Source of the DNA: Rhizophagus clarus
Lineage: Eukaryota; Glomeromycota; Glomeromycetes; Glomerales; Glomeraceae
DNA length: 64,000 nt
Assembly: GCA_015698045.1 (NCBI GenBank)
Contig: BLAL01000054.1
Location: 310,001-374,000 of the forward strand
Direction: 5' to 3'
A program made the position numbers and the translations under genes. Below, one piece after another: positions 47,055-58,852 of this stretch (position 1 is the first letter of the stretch; each line of letters starts with the position of its first letter). The notes under the pieces are model-generated. The model made no database searches, was not told the origin of the DNA, and saw only the letters and a list, made by a program, of their open reading frames with translations.

Positions 47055-48712
47055 ACTATAAATCTTTCAAAAAAATGATCTATTCCGAGCTTTCAGAGTT
47101 CCTTTCTGATGCGCCTGCCCCCTACTATTGTGAATTCAAAGCCTCTGATATAGGTCAATGCCCATATAAAATCTGCGATGATAGTGTTAGTCCTAGGCAT
47201 TTTCTAGGCGTGAATAATGCAAATGAAATAGAAGCCATACTCTCTGATCGTGAAGGCCATTTCTTACATGAATTTATTGATGAAGATGGGCCACTCTGCC
47301 CTATCATAGATTTTGATTTGCCACATGAAGTGTTTGATACTATCGAACCTAAGCTAATGTGCAAAGAGATACTAGATTCACTTATTCTTGCTTTTAGAAA
47401 GACATGTTTGGAGATATACCTGAAGTGGGATCCTAAAACTATAGTTATTGCTAGTAGTAGTAATGCGAAAAAAATATCTTACCATATATCAACTTTTGGT
47501 ATAAGACTTTCAAATATTGTCTAGGTTGCAGTATTTACTGAGCTTGTTCATAAAAAACTTCCAGTGGCTCTACAGGCAAATAGTATTATCAATAATATAG
47601 CAAATAAACTAACATTCTCCTTGTAGATACTTGAAACACCTAATTTTGATGAAAAAATTAACACTCACATACGAGTAAAAAAGCTATATATCCAAAAGAT
47701 AGATCTGTCTTTGACTTCATGATTCGCCCGCCTAACAATGAGTCAGAAATTATTGACAATAGTCCTCTCTTGACTATTTTGAAAGCAAAAATGGAGAGAT
47801 GTTCTAGCACAAATAATGTTACCACTGATGCTGAATTCAAATTAGTAGAAACATTACTTCAAGAGACTAATATCAAAGGATATAGTCTATAATATCCATC
47901 TGAAATTTTTCCTGACAAATTTTCATTATCACGCATCTCTTCATCGCACTGCCCATTATGTGATCGAAAACATGATAGTGATAATAGATATATTATTTGA
48001 AATAAAAAATCCTACAGCTTTTTCTGTTACCAGGCAAACAATAATAGGGAACCCAGCTCCAGAAAACCTTTAAAAAAACTTACTATTAATGAAACTGCTT
48101 TGGATCGAGAACAAAAGCTCCTAAGTCCTACAAAATTAGACTGATCCAGAATTTCTGACCCAGATGACTATTTCGTATGGAGAGATTTAATTGATATGAG
48201 TACCTCTAGACGAAAATTTTTTCGTAATAAAGATTATGAAGCAATTCAGGTAATAGTCGCCTGTATTCAAACAACATCAAGGTTATGGGTGCTTAAAATA
48301 GAGGATATGAATGGTGGACTTTATTTTGATATGGCGCCAAAACTAGATCTTGCCAAGTATGAAGTTAACTTGATTGAGCTAGGTGGAGAGAGGGTGAAGT
48401 TAATTAACTTAATAGATTGGGCAGTTACCAAAGGTCTAATCCTTTACCATAATATTAATTTTCTACTATATCTGCTGAATAATCCAGTTCCCAATACAAA
48501 GTTCTTTAATCTTTTTATAAGATTTTTGGCTAAGCCAGCAGTAGAAATTAATCCCGAAATTATGAATCCTATTCTTTAGCATATGAAAAATTTAATTAGT
48601 AATAAAAATATGAAGCTTCACAAATATCTTTAGAATTGGTGGGCATATTTAGTGCAGAAGTCAGAAAAAAAGTTTTGGTCAATCTTAGTCTTAAAGTCTA
48701 CACTACAGTAGT

Positions 48713-51604
48713 TAATGGTGCCGCCCGAAACTAGGAAGTTTCGGTCACCTGACGAAACCGAAATGGTAAAACTAGTTTCGGAAAATTGGTCAATCCCGAA
48801 ACTGCCGAAATTATCCTAAATTACCGATATTACCCGAAATTATTAAAACTGTTTTATAACTAAATAATTAATAATTTACTGACTTTATGATTTTTACAGA
48901 ATAAAGCTTTATTTTATTTGAAATTTATCATGATAAATTACATTTATCAATTTATTCATCATTTTCCAAAATTGCTAAATCAACATATTCTTCGATTAAT
49001 ACATATACATTATGCTTTGGAATTTCAACTTCTTCAAAATATTCTTCATAACCACCTTCACCTTCATGATCATCATTATCATTTTCAATTTCAAAAAATG
49101 CCGATTCATCAATTAATTTTTGAATATCATCATTATTTTGTCTTGAATTAGATTCAGCTAAATGCATATTATTATTTTGATAAAAGTGTCGAACTTTGGC
49201 TATTGACTCAATCGTATTAGTATCCAAAGTCGTCCTTTTTTTTCCGTATAACCATCCTAATACGGAAAACATTCTTTCGCATGAAGCGCTATGCGGTGTC
49301 ACTGCAAATACTTTTAACGCCAGATCTCTCAAAAAAGGAGGTTGATCTTCACATGACATCCACCATGTACAAGGTGTAACCCGATTTTTAACAAATGCCG
49401 TTGAATAAGTACCTTGTTTGGCTTTAAAATTCAGCATTTGAGTAATTAATATTTCTTGGTCGTCAATATTATATCCCATATTTTCCCATAACTTTTGCGC
49501 ATACTCTGAAATTTTCGTCCACATATTCTTTAATCCATTACCTAATAATAAATATTTTTTTTTAAAAAAAAAAAAATTATGTTTACCTTCAATATTTAAT
49601 AATATTAAATATTTACCTCGATAACCAGGATGAAGAAAGTATGCTAATATATATGGCATAACATTAAAAGATTCCCAACGTTTATTGATAGAGTTTATTA
49701 CATGATTTTGAAAATTAACTAAACCTCGTTCAACTGGAATCTTCTTAATAGTACTTGCTAGACGAATTAATGCAATAAAACAATCGGCAAAAGTAGTATT
49801 AGACGCTTCAACAGACAAAATGGTCTTTTTTAGCGGCTCTAATACTTTTAATACCACGTTAACGTCATGGAAAAATCCACGAGAGGTAATTATTTTTACT
49901 ATATTTTCTTTAACAACATCCTTATGATCATCTGCGACCTATTAATTTGTTTTAAAATATTTTAATTCTTTTTGCAAATTAATGAAAGATAAATTAATAT
50001 TCTTAATTACCTTTTCTAATGCCAGTTTTAGACGTAAAACAGAATCTGCAGCATCAAACATTGTCGTCCATCGCGTTTCAACCCAAGTTTTAAGTCCTCC
50101 GCCTTCAATATTAAAATTTTTAGCGTACTTTACCAATAGAGCCTTTCCTTGGTGAGATTTGTTAAAAAATTTTACTATTTCGTTACATGATTTTAAAACT
50201 TTTTTCGGAAAATTGTGTTCTATTTTTTTTTAAATGATATAATTAATATTTAATTATTAATAACAAGAATATTTAGCAAATTAATAAAATAGTTCAAAAA
50301 AATTGACAAGAACTTACCAAGTACATCTTTAGTGATTAAATTCACACAATGTGCAATGCAACGAGTGTTAACAATAAATGGGTATTTTTCACTTATAATA
50401 CTTCGAGCAAGAGCACAATTTGCAGCATTGTCCGTTACAACTGCTGCAAATTTATCGGGTCCAATTTTTTGAAGTACATCTTCGATTTCACTTGCTAAAT
50501 TTTGGGCCGTATGTTTTATGATTGAAAGATCTCGAAGTCGATATAAGAATTCGCGCCGATCATGAGTCATTATTATGAAATTATAAATCGAGTGACCTGA
50601 TGGGTTCGTCCACCCGTCTAAGCCTAAAATTAAAAAGTAAAGAATGGTAAGTTTTTATAAATATGATGTAGTATGAAATTTTTTTAAAAAATTAATTACC
50701 TAATGTTAAATTCGTTGCCTTTCCAAGAATAGAGTTTACTTGATCTTCAATTCTTACTACTGCGTGAGAAAGCATGATTCCTGCCAATTTTTCACGAGAA
50801 GGTAACTTGTAACCGGGTTGAAGTTTTCTAATCAAATCTACAAAAAACGGATTTTCAACAACTGCGAAAGGAGTACCGCAGCATACAAATGCTTTAAGTA
50901 AACATTGGTCAATTGCTTCCTGTTTCTGCTTTGATAATGGTTCAACACTATTTTGATCAACATCCCAAAAATCGGTAATGTTTAATTGTTCAATTCGAAA
51001 GCGTTTATTATCTTCTGTGTCATCATCATTATATAATTGCAGGATTTTTTGAATATACTCTCTCCTTGTTTCCTCATCAACGTTAAGACAATCTTTGGCG
51101 AGATGAACCTGAAGTTCTTGTGGTCGTCCGCGTGTCCACTTTTTTTCACAATAAAGGCATTCGGCTGCAAAGTGGCCAGCAGTTGATAAAGGAGTTTTGA
51201 TAAAATGTTCCCATACCGAGTCTTGTGGACGTCCAACTTTACTTTTAAAGTTTTGTTCGGGTTCTATTTGTCTAGTTCTTTTATTGGTTTTGTTAAGTGG
51301 CATACTTATCGGTTGTAAAGGAAAAAAAAATTTAAAATCGAAATAAAAAAAAAGTTCGCTAAAAATCTAATCTGATGACCGATCATCTAGACATCTACCT
51401 AATATGGGCATAATTAATTTTTTACGTAATTTATTATAAAAAAAAAGTATTTTTAAACAAAAATAGTGATAAATAAAATGATTGGAGATTTCGTCATATT
51501 TCGGGAATTTCGAGTAGATTTCGGAATTTCGGAAAGAATTTCGGGAATGAACCAAAAACCCGAAACATTTCGGAATCTGAAAATAATTTCGGGCGGCACC
51601 ATTA
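48713..51604. mobile_element. Complete hAT transposon (2,892 bp) inside the primase-helicase gene
   Basis: Ends TAATGGTGCCGCCCGAAA are identical for 18 bp and inverted. The 8-bp duplication ACAGTAGT is exact (48705-48712 and 51605-51612). Subterminal regions hold many CCGAAA/TTTCGG motifs (about 48727-48840 and 51490-51600), likely transposase-binding sites. It encodes one full-length transposase on the minus strand. Confidence 0.95.
48952..51303 (-). CDS. hAT transposase with BED zinc finger, apparently intact (5 exons)
   Basis: Exons on the minus strand: 50700-51303, 50318-50623, 50011-50219, 49617-49938, 48952-49541; 2,031 nt, 676 residues, all phases closing at GT-AG junctions with no stop. 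N-terminal BED finger: SVWEHF with C49, C52, H67 and C72. RNase H-like catalytic core: D204 in LDGWT, D266 in VTDNAANC, then RCIAHCVN and VETRWTTM. The C-terminal hAT dimerisation region has E569 in PHSASCERMFSVLG, giving a full DDE set. The tail is Asp/Glu-rich. It cuts and pastes its own element and makes 8-bp duplications. It is the only transposase in the window with no visible lesion, so it may be recently active. Confidence 0.9.
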
Positions 51605-52738
51605 ACAGTAGTGTGGAAAAAATATTATCACTGACTTTATTGATAACAAAGTTCTAGGGAAACATCTCTATTATGCTACATCAGATTTGGAGAAAATTCT
51701 TGAGCAATTTAATAGTGCTATTCAAGCTTGAAAACTTATTATTATGAACAAGACTGGGATGTCTAGTGGGGAATGGTATAAATTTAACAGATCTTAAATC
51801 CCTTATAACGGAAGAAATGATGTCTATAGAGTGTAAAGGTATTGAAATAAAGTGAATTAGAGATTTCACTGGATTTATGGTTACAAGCAACCAGGATACT
51901 CCACTCAAAATAGATATAGGAGATTCTCATGTAGTCTGTTTTGATGTGTCTTCACAATGTAGAGGAAATACAGTATATTTTAAGTGACTAGGAAAAGTTC
52001 TTGATCATCCCGATACACCAGAAGTAGTTATGAGATATCTTCTTAGTCGCGATCTCTCAGACTTAGAATCACAAGAAATTCCTGTAACTAAAATGAAGAT
52101 AAAAACAATACGAAACCAATTACCTAATCTTATCTGATTTATAATAGATTATATTTCTTCATGGTGTGGAGTTAAAATAACCAACCCAAGTCGTACATTA
52201 TTATATCAGAAGTATTTTGAATGGTGTGAAGAGAATGGTGAAAAGCCATTTTCTAATAACATTATTGAGAAGAAATTTTCAGATATTGATATTGAAAGTA
52301 AACAAGCACGGACAGGTGATGGAAAAAGGGAATGGCAATATATATTTGACCGTCCCAAAATTGTAGCTAAGCTCTGTGAATCTGATTTAGGTGATATAGA
52401 AGAATTTTCTGATATACCTCAACCTGACTTACCTGAAAATGAGACTATAGATATACTTATATTCAATGTGTCAGAAATTATTCATCCAAAATTAATTCTG
52501 CCTCAGCCAGAAGAGAACCTTCCTCCAAGAGATAAGAAAGCAGATAAACAGAACGAATTGACCCAGCTTCTTTTTAACTATGTGGCAAAAGATACACGTG
52601 CTCTGATCATCTCAACATCTGGCACATCCAAAACTTCTAAAACACCTGAGTCAGTAATCGATGATCTTGAGACTAGCAAGCATCCTAAGTCAATTGAGCC
52701 TATTTGTGAAGTAGTGAATACGCCTCCTAAAGAAATAA

Positions 52739-53339
52739 ATGTCAAGCGTGATTTACCCAAGTTCCAAGCCTAATGAAGTATCATCTGCCATACTTTTGTC
52801 CAGAGCTCAGCAAGAAGAGCGTTTCAAAAAAAGGACAGTCAAGTTTGGTGAAGATCCAGATGTCTTCATAACTATCACCAAGAAAGACAGGCTTGATTTC
52901 ATTACATTCTGTGATAGAATGGAAACAGATTCACGAATGTGTGGTTATGCAAAAGAAGTGGAAGAAAATCTCAATGAATATATGGACATGATGATACGGG
53001 AAAGATTGATAGGAGAAGAAATAATTTGTCATTCTCTCAAAGAAGATAGAGTAACATCCTCATGGCTCAATACTGATGAGAAATGGTAAAAAATGATAAA
53101 CATACTCCAGGAGAATGGTAGTATACTATGGTAAAGAGCAAATAAGAAGCTGGCCTTCTCGTTCATCCCCAATCAAAGATTTCAGAATATATATAGTTAA
53201 ATATATTTTTTATCTGATAAAGCATAACCTGTTAGTCAAACTTTTTTGTTATCACCACCTTGCAGTTCTGCCCCTCGATACCAAAGGTATCTCAGGTATA
53301 GTATTCCAAAAATACGGATTCGGTCATATGATTATTTAA
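52739..53339 (+). pseudogene. Unknown ORF overlapping the primase-helicase 3' end
   Basis: The ATG at 52739 overlaps the last 35 bp of the primase-helicase gene in another frame. 116 codons are open to 53089 (opening MSSVIYPSSKPNEVSSAILL, charged, helical). After the stop the sequence still reads protein-like with frame changes to about 53339 (VVYYGKEQ...), so the ORF was probably longer. No domain recognised. The overlap suggests co-ordinated expression within the element. Confidence 0.4.
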
Positions 53340-53445
53340 ATATTTTTTGCTAAACAGTTCACAGGCTATTCTTTTTTCAAATCTATAGAGAAAAAAGCAG
53401 AAGAATTATTTATTTTTTTTTGAATTGAACTTTTTCCGCATAGTA

Positions 53446-53467
53446 TATACCAAACAACCTAGGTATA
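53446..53467. promoter_or_regulatory. Inverted repeat TATACC-N10-GGTATA before the recombinase gene
   Basis: Same arrangement as at 47034-47054, 33 bp before ATG 53501. Confidence 0.5.
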
Positions 53468-53500
53468 ACCAAATATCTTACATACTACCAAATAAATAAC

Positions 53501-54645
53501 ATGGCTGGCATCGCTACTAGATATGTAACAGAAAATGAGTTCAATACTGAGATGAGTATCAAAGAGCTTAGTAAGCATGTATCGGCGTTGATTATTCTTT
53601 TAATGAACAAAGTTAAGAGGTATCAGGTATGACGACGTCTTAAAAAAGGATACAACTTTAGCGAAGAACAGGTATTTGCATTAATTTCTGAGCTAACAGC
53701 TAGTCAAAAAAAAGGAGAAGCCTTACTCAATGCTCCTGATACTCCCAATATCACCCAAGAAGCAGAAATAGACACAGTGAATACATGTTAAATTTTACTA
53801 AAAGAGACTATTAGAGATTTAGTCTAGCATATCATTCAGGATAATCTTAGTAAAGTAGAAGTTAAAGTTATAGTAAAAGCCTTAGCTGAATCTGCCACCA
53901 ATGCTAACGCTAGTTTATTATATATCTTTAGGCTTCAAAGAGAGTTGTGAAACCTCAAAGCCTCAGAAAAAATTATCTCAGCTACATTGATTCCAGACAT
54001 AACCCGCTCAGCTAATAAATCCAAAAGGAGCGTAATAAACAATGTGAAGATGAAGGGATCTATTATCCAGATTACTCCTCATTAGAATTGGTTAAAGAGA
54101 GATTGGATGTGTATGATGTATCCAAAGCTCCTGACTTATAAGCCCTCACGGATATAATGATAATGCTTTGTATCCACCCTACTGAAATTAAAACCTTACA
54201 TATATCTAATAAGGGTGTAACTGGGTATGCAAAAAACTGGGGATAACAAGATATTCCCTGGGTATTTAGATTACTAGAGAAGAATGAGAAATGGGCGAAG
54301 TAATTACTTGTATGGATTCAGAAAGCAATTTCTTCTGGGCAGTTAAGAGACTCAGGAAAGTCAGGTGCATTATGGTTTAATATATTTCTGAAAAAAAATG
54401 AGTTCCTTTCTGAAATTGGCAAACCACTACTTCCTAGTTCTTTACACAAATTAGGAACAGTGTTTACAGTCGTATCATATGGTGCAAAGAATTTATCAGA
54501 GGCCATGACTATTGCAAGTAAAGCACTTCGCCACTCTCCTGAGAACCATGCCTCCTCAGCAAAAAACTATACTATAGTAAATTATCGATTAAGGGGGGAA
54601 CCTTATGATCAGGCAGATGCATTCAAACTCTTTGATGAAAATTAA
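53501..54645 (+). pseudogene. Tyrosine recombinase-like (Crypton-type) gene, decayed
   Basis: Opens MAGIATRYVTENEFNTEMSI with a helical N-terminal half, typical of the SAM-like core-binding domain. The C-terminal half has tyrosine-recombinase order: DIMIMLCIHPTEIKTL (about 54150-54195), where the catalytic Arg is expected and His is found; a SSLHKLGTVF block (about 54440); ALRHSPENHASSAKNYTIVN (about 54520-54585), with the conserved His and the candidate nucleophile Tyr. Several stops and one frameshift near 54025 occur; the last 62 codons are clean. It would cut and rejoin DNA to integrate the element. Assignment rests on motif order only, and the missing Arg means it is dead. Confidence 0.55.
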
Positions 54646-54721
54646 TCACATATAAGGGCATCATTTATTAATTTTATTTTTTCATTCGCCTAAGATATAT
54701 CATATATAAAATATCACGAAA

Positions 54722-55135
54722 ATGGTAGCTGATCAAAATCATTCATCTGATATATCTAGTGAGCAGGGAGTTATTCCAAGTACAGAAAAAATAGCCCAGT
54801 TAAATGCAGAAATATATAATACAGTTTTCAGTATAGGGGAGGAATTAAAAAAATGATTGAAAGATTATCATCCTTAATATAATACTTTAGAAAAGAGGGT
54901 AAGAAGACTGGAAAGGGATATCTATTCCTTGAAAAACAAATTAGATGATCCAGAGGTATGTGTGAATAGGGAAACTGTAATTGACCTAACTCATGAAATA
55001 GTTCTTTCGCTGATTGGTAAGAAAGATAAGGATCCCTCCTATTCGTCTGAGTCTTCTGAAAATTCTAACTCAGTTGAGATAATTGAGGTAAGAAAAAAAA
55101 AGGCTGTTCTTCATAGGCAACGAAAAAAAACGTGA
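54722..55135 (+). pseudogene. Coiled-coil acidic protein, two stops
   Basis: One frame of 137 codons from ATG 54722, interrupted by TGA at 54854 and a TAA soon after. It has a coiled-coil-like middle (LEKRVRRLERDIYSLKNKLD), a Ser/Glu-rich patch (SSESSENSNSVEIIEV) and a basic end (HRQRKKT). No indels. Function unknown; it follows the recombinase gene by 76 bp in the same orientation. Confidence 0.45.
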
Positions 55136-55235
55136 GTAAAGAAGCTTAAGCGGTTGGTAGTTTGAAATGGGTCAAATCAAGCACTTTGCATATTTTTTGG
55201 TTAAAGATATTAAGTTTAGCATATAAATAATCAAA

Positions 55236-55852
55236 ATGGAAAGTAATCAAAAGCATCTAAAAGCCTTAACCAATATCCCGTCTAAGTCTACTTCATCTAA
55301 AACTAGTTCATCTGAATCAAGCTCATCCAAGTCTAGTTTGTCATCTGAGACTAATTCATCTGAATTCAGTTCATCCAATTCTGATATTGATGAAATAGTA
55401 AAGATGATTAAGCATCAAAGGATTCAGAAGCATCTAGCCTGAAGAAAAGATCAGGAGAAAAATGCATATAACAAAAAATCTTGCTTTGCTATGCTAACAA
55501 TAGATAATCCCTTGAAGCAGGAGATACATTTAATTGGTTAGATCAAACGCCCCCTTCAACTTCACCGACATTAGAATCTGAAAAGGGTAAAGATAACCCA
55601 GCACCAGTTCAAGATAACCAATTACTGAATGAATTTTTTGAAGCATATAAGGAATATAAGGCATATACTTCATTATTAGGTCTGGACTTGCATAGAGAAG
55701 TAATGAAAAAAGTTTTTTTCAGAAGCCTTAATCAAGAGGCAAAGATCCAGTTATCCCATAAGGAATATTTGGATCCTTTTCAAAGGTTATCTGAAATTTT
55801 AGTTAAATTGGATGTTCCATTTAATCTGAAATTGCAGATACTGTTCGGCTAA
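55236..55852 (+). pseudogene. Ser-rich N-terminus plus helical domain, frameshifted
   Basis: ATG 55236 opens a Ser/Thr-rich segment (SKTSSSESSSSKSSLSSE). A TGA at 55440 is followed in another frame by about 110 clean codons to TAA 55850-55852 (NEFFEAYKEYKAYTSLLGLD ... FNLKLQILFG). One frameshift near 55505 and one stop reconnect them. No family recognised. Confidence 0.45.
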
Positions 55853-55895
55853 TTTATTTTTATTTTTTTGTTTAAAGATACAACATATATCATTT

Positions 55896-57652
55896 ATGAT
55901 GCATACAGGTATTTTTAATATAACAGAAGTATTAGAACAAATTTTATATTTCTTAGCGATAGATAAGTCATTCTATCTTACCCTATTTGTTTTTCGATTA
56001 TAGTACAGATGTGCCGTTCCTAGTCTATGGAAATACATCAAACTAAAGAGGAATAACCTGAGATATGGGCATTATTTCCCAGAAGATTATAATTATTGTG
56101 TAAGAGATTGTACTCGATTGAAAAGATTTATAAAAATAATGAATGAAAAGTATAAGCCAACTTATGTCTCGAATGTAACCCATCTAGAAATTACTTATTA
56201 CCATTCACTTTCAGATAAAAAAATAAAAAGTATTGTGGAAACATTTCCAAATATAATTCATTTAGATTTCAAAGAAAGTATAGGTTTTGGTGATAAATCA
56301 CTATTTATAATAGCAGAATTATATTCTAATTTGAGATATATTAATTTGTGGAATGCTCAAATAACCGATAAAGGTTTATATGCAATTATGCGATCATGCT
56401 ATAAATTAGAATATCTAAATATTTCTTACTGCAGAAATATTACCAATAAATCTTTGTTTGAAATCGCAGAAAATTGTCATGTATACAAGAGTTCCATTTT
56501 GCCGAAGGGAGGCGAATTACAGATAAATTTATAAGTTGCATCTTAAACTCATGCCCAAATGCTAGTACTTTAATGGAAAGATGCTTTAATATAGAGTATC
56601 TCGACTTTAGTAGTGCCATGGCTTTGTGGGATGATAGATTAATTATAGCTATCATCAAAAGGTCTCTGAATTTAAGACATATAGAAATCAGTGGTAATGA
56701 TATTGATGATGAGATTACTGAAGCGCTGGCCCATACTTGTCATAAATTAGAATATCTTGATATAAGTAGTGTGTCAATCCGGATGATATCCGTCATCCGT
56801 TATCCGAATCCGAATCCGCTTAGCTCATCTGACTATCCGTAAAGAAAATCCGGATTCATCCGGATATCCGTCGGATTTATCCGAGTATCCGTCAATTTAT
56901 CAGATCTATCTGGATATCTGTTCGATTAGTGTGTCTATCCGGATAGATCTATTATCCGTTTATCTGTGACGGATAATCAGATTTGTCCGGATATTTAACA
57001 GATATCTACAGATAAATCTGTTAATTATCCGTATTTATCCGTTTATTTTACGACCTAGTTCCGGCCAGAATAAATGATCAGTGAGCCAGATACCTTTTAT
57101 GGATTTTGTGTAACTATGCTTGTTTTTTCGCAGGTATAAAATTTTCTTTTTTTGGAAATTTATGTCATGTCACGTGACATATATCGGATATTAGGCGGAT
57201 ATCCAGATTACAGAGAATAATCAGATAAATCCGTAGATATCAGTGCAGATATCTGATATCCTTTTATCTGATCTGTTTAAAAAAACAGATACAGATATCT
57301 GGCAGATAACGGATATCTGATAATTATCCGGATAAATGGTAAACGGATTGACACACTAGATATAAGTTGCTGTACATTTATTAGTAAATTGTTAATCTGC
57401 AATGTTATATGTTCCTGCCCAAAACTCCAACATCTCAACCTCGAGGGCTGTCATATTACAAGTAAGACTATCAAAGAAATTGCTCGTTCATTTCTTAGTT
57501 TAAACTCTCTAGATTTAGAAGGATGTGAAAATATTAGCAAAAAAGCTATGGACCAGCTAAATCCAAATATTCATATCAAAAATTTTGATAAAGATTACTG
57601 CTGTACCAATTCAGAATCTTCTAGCTCTGAAACTGAATCAGAATCTAGCTAG
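55896..57652 (+). pseudogene. F-box/LRR gene broken by a stop, a frameshift and a MITE
   Basis: ATG 55896 opens an F-box (NITEVLEQILYFLAIDKSFY ... RCAVPSLWKYIKL), with TAG at 56001 in its conserved middle. Then come regular cysteine-containing LRRs of the AMN1/FBXL type (LRYINLWNAQITDKGLYAIM, KLEYLNISYCRNITNKSLFE). The frame changes near 56478, and a hAT-type MITE (56767-57358) sits inside a repeat codon block. Across it, EYLDIS rejoins with CCTFISKL. The gene ends with an Asn/Ser/Glu-rich tail. Unlike the F-box gene at 23267 its LRRs are canonical. Confidence 0.75.
56767..57358. mobile_element. hAT-type MITE (592 bp) rich in ATCCGG repeats
   Basis: Ends TAGTGTGTCAATCCG are inverted, with an exact 8-bp duplication GATATAAG (56759-56766, 57359-57366). 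The interior is packed with ATCCG/CGGAT and ATATCCG units in both orientations. No ORF. Confidence 0.85.
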
Positions 57653-58217
57653 TCCAGAGTGCTAATCATCAGCTCAGAAGAAATTACTGGGCTACAAATT
57701 TCTGTGCAATGATGTAATAGCCAATCACCAGGTAGGGGTCTGTTAATTTTCACATATATCAAAAGAAAATATTAGTTAAACTTTATTCTTTATTTTTTTT
57801 TTTCAAACAATCATGAAAAAATGTGAAAGGAAGTCTAGTTGTAACATAGAACCTGCTGTAAAAGTAAAAAATAACGTTAAAAACATATGTTATGAAAGCT
57901 GAGAACTTCGCAATTTTGAGATCACCAGGCATAAAACCAGCTATGGTCTTTCCAAGTAGATCTACATGTGAAAAGGTTTGAAAATTTCACTTGCATGTAC
58001 TTTTATGAAACTCTTGGCAACAGATAACAATACTAATTACGTCTCATACCTTCTTAACTTTTTTTCCAACAAGATATGAAGCATATAGAAGTATGTAGAA
58101 GTTTAGCCAACTTTCCTATAAAAAAATTTTTGTGATAGAAGTTATGTATGGCTGAGTAAAATGCGACATAAAAAATACTTACTATGGGCTCTTAAATTTA
58201 GGAAACTCACTACACAA
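57653..58217. other. Intergenic part of the gene cluster
   Basis: Short open fragments only; nothing supported. Confidence 0.4.
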
Positions 58218-58559
58218 TGACCGATAACAATGATAGGAATGGTATTGATATCACTTTCAATTGTTCTTATCATTCCCATAAGGAACCTCTTCAATCTTCC
58301 AAGCAATCAAGTAGTTCAAGCAATTACAATCAACACAGGTCGAATGGTTGGCAGACTTAAAATTGCAATTTGTAACCGGTTAAACCAGTTAGACCTGTTG
58401 GAGGTACAATTTTCTAATCTTTCTCTAAGTATTTGTCAGATCCATCCTGGAACAGTTAGCGAAAGACCAATGAACTCTCAAGCCTATATTTCTGATTTTT
58501 TTAATAATCAATTTCAACCTCGAGCAGGCCACTTCCATGTTACTGTATATTCTCCATAA
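58218..58559 (+). pseudogene. Small unknown ORF with a frame change
   Basis: ATG 58218 gives a Ser/Asn-rich start (MTDNNDRNGIDITFNCSYHS) for about 47 codons. The other frame is open to 58559 and reads as a compact domain ending QPRAGHFHVTVYSP. A frameshift near 58330 would join them. No family recognised. Confidence 0.35.
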
Positions 58560-58730
58560 TTTTAGTATTATGTAGTGCTATAGTCGTGCAAAGCGCCTTA
58601 ACGGCCAATTTTTATGTATTGTAAGCTGGCTTCTGACAACGTTTTTATTTATTTCTTTTATTTCATAAATAAAGTATTTTTATCGAATGTACATAAGAAA
58701 TGGGTCACGTGTAATGATGCAATGTCTGTG

Positions 58731-58740
58731 CTATATAAAA
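58731..58740 (+). promoter_or_regulatory. TATA-like box upstream of the SAM/nuclease-like gene
   Basis: CTATATAAAA lies about 115 bp before the inferred start, with CACGTG at about 58706 upstream of it. Confidence 0.35.
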
Positions 58741-58852
58741 ACCTATATTAATATTCAGTATTCTTTTTCCTAAACAGAAATAAAATTTTATCTTACTTCG
58801 GAACGTAACACTATTTTATTTGAGCCTATTTCCACTATAAAAACGTAACACT

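Larger units (their letters stand above)
47075..52773 (+). pseudogene. Primase-helicase fusion (AEP primase + D5/SF3-like helicase), decayed and split
   Basis: Primase part: CPIIDFDLP (about 47290-47320) fits the DxD metal-binding motif of archaeo-eukaryotic primases, and SSSNAKKISYHI (about 47455-47500) fits the sxH nucleotide-binding motif. Downstream, HCPLCDRKH...FFCYQA (about 47950-48035) is the primase-type zinc motif. Then a linker leads to a D5/SF3-like helicase region with NWWAYLVQK (about 48630) and, beyond the hAT insertion at 48713-51604, FMVTSNQDTPLKIDIGDS (about 51875-51925) and CRGNTVYFK. The Glu/Pro-rich tail ends at TAA 52771. It is broken by about 11 in-frame stops, one frameshift near 47680 and the insertion. 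Removing the insertion plus one 8-bp copy restores continuous frame across the join. Such fusions replicate large DNA viruses, virophages and some plasmids and mobile elements. Not functional now. Confidence 0.65.

Noticed and set aside
49000..49151. + strand His-rich ORF
   Set aside because: Antisense of the acidic tail of the hAT transposase.
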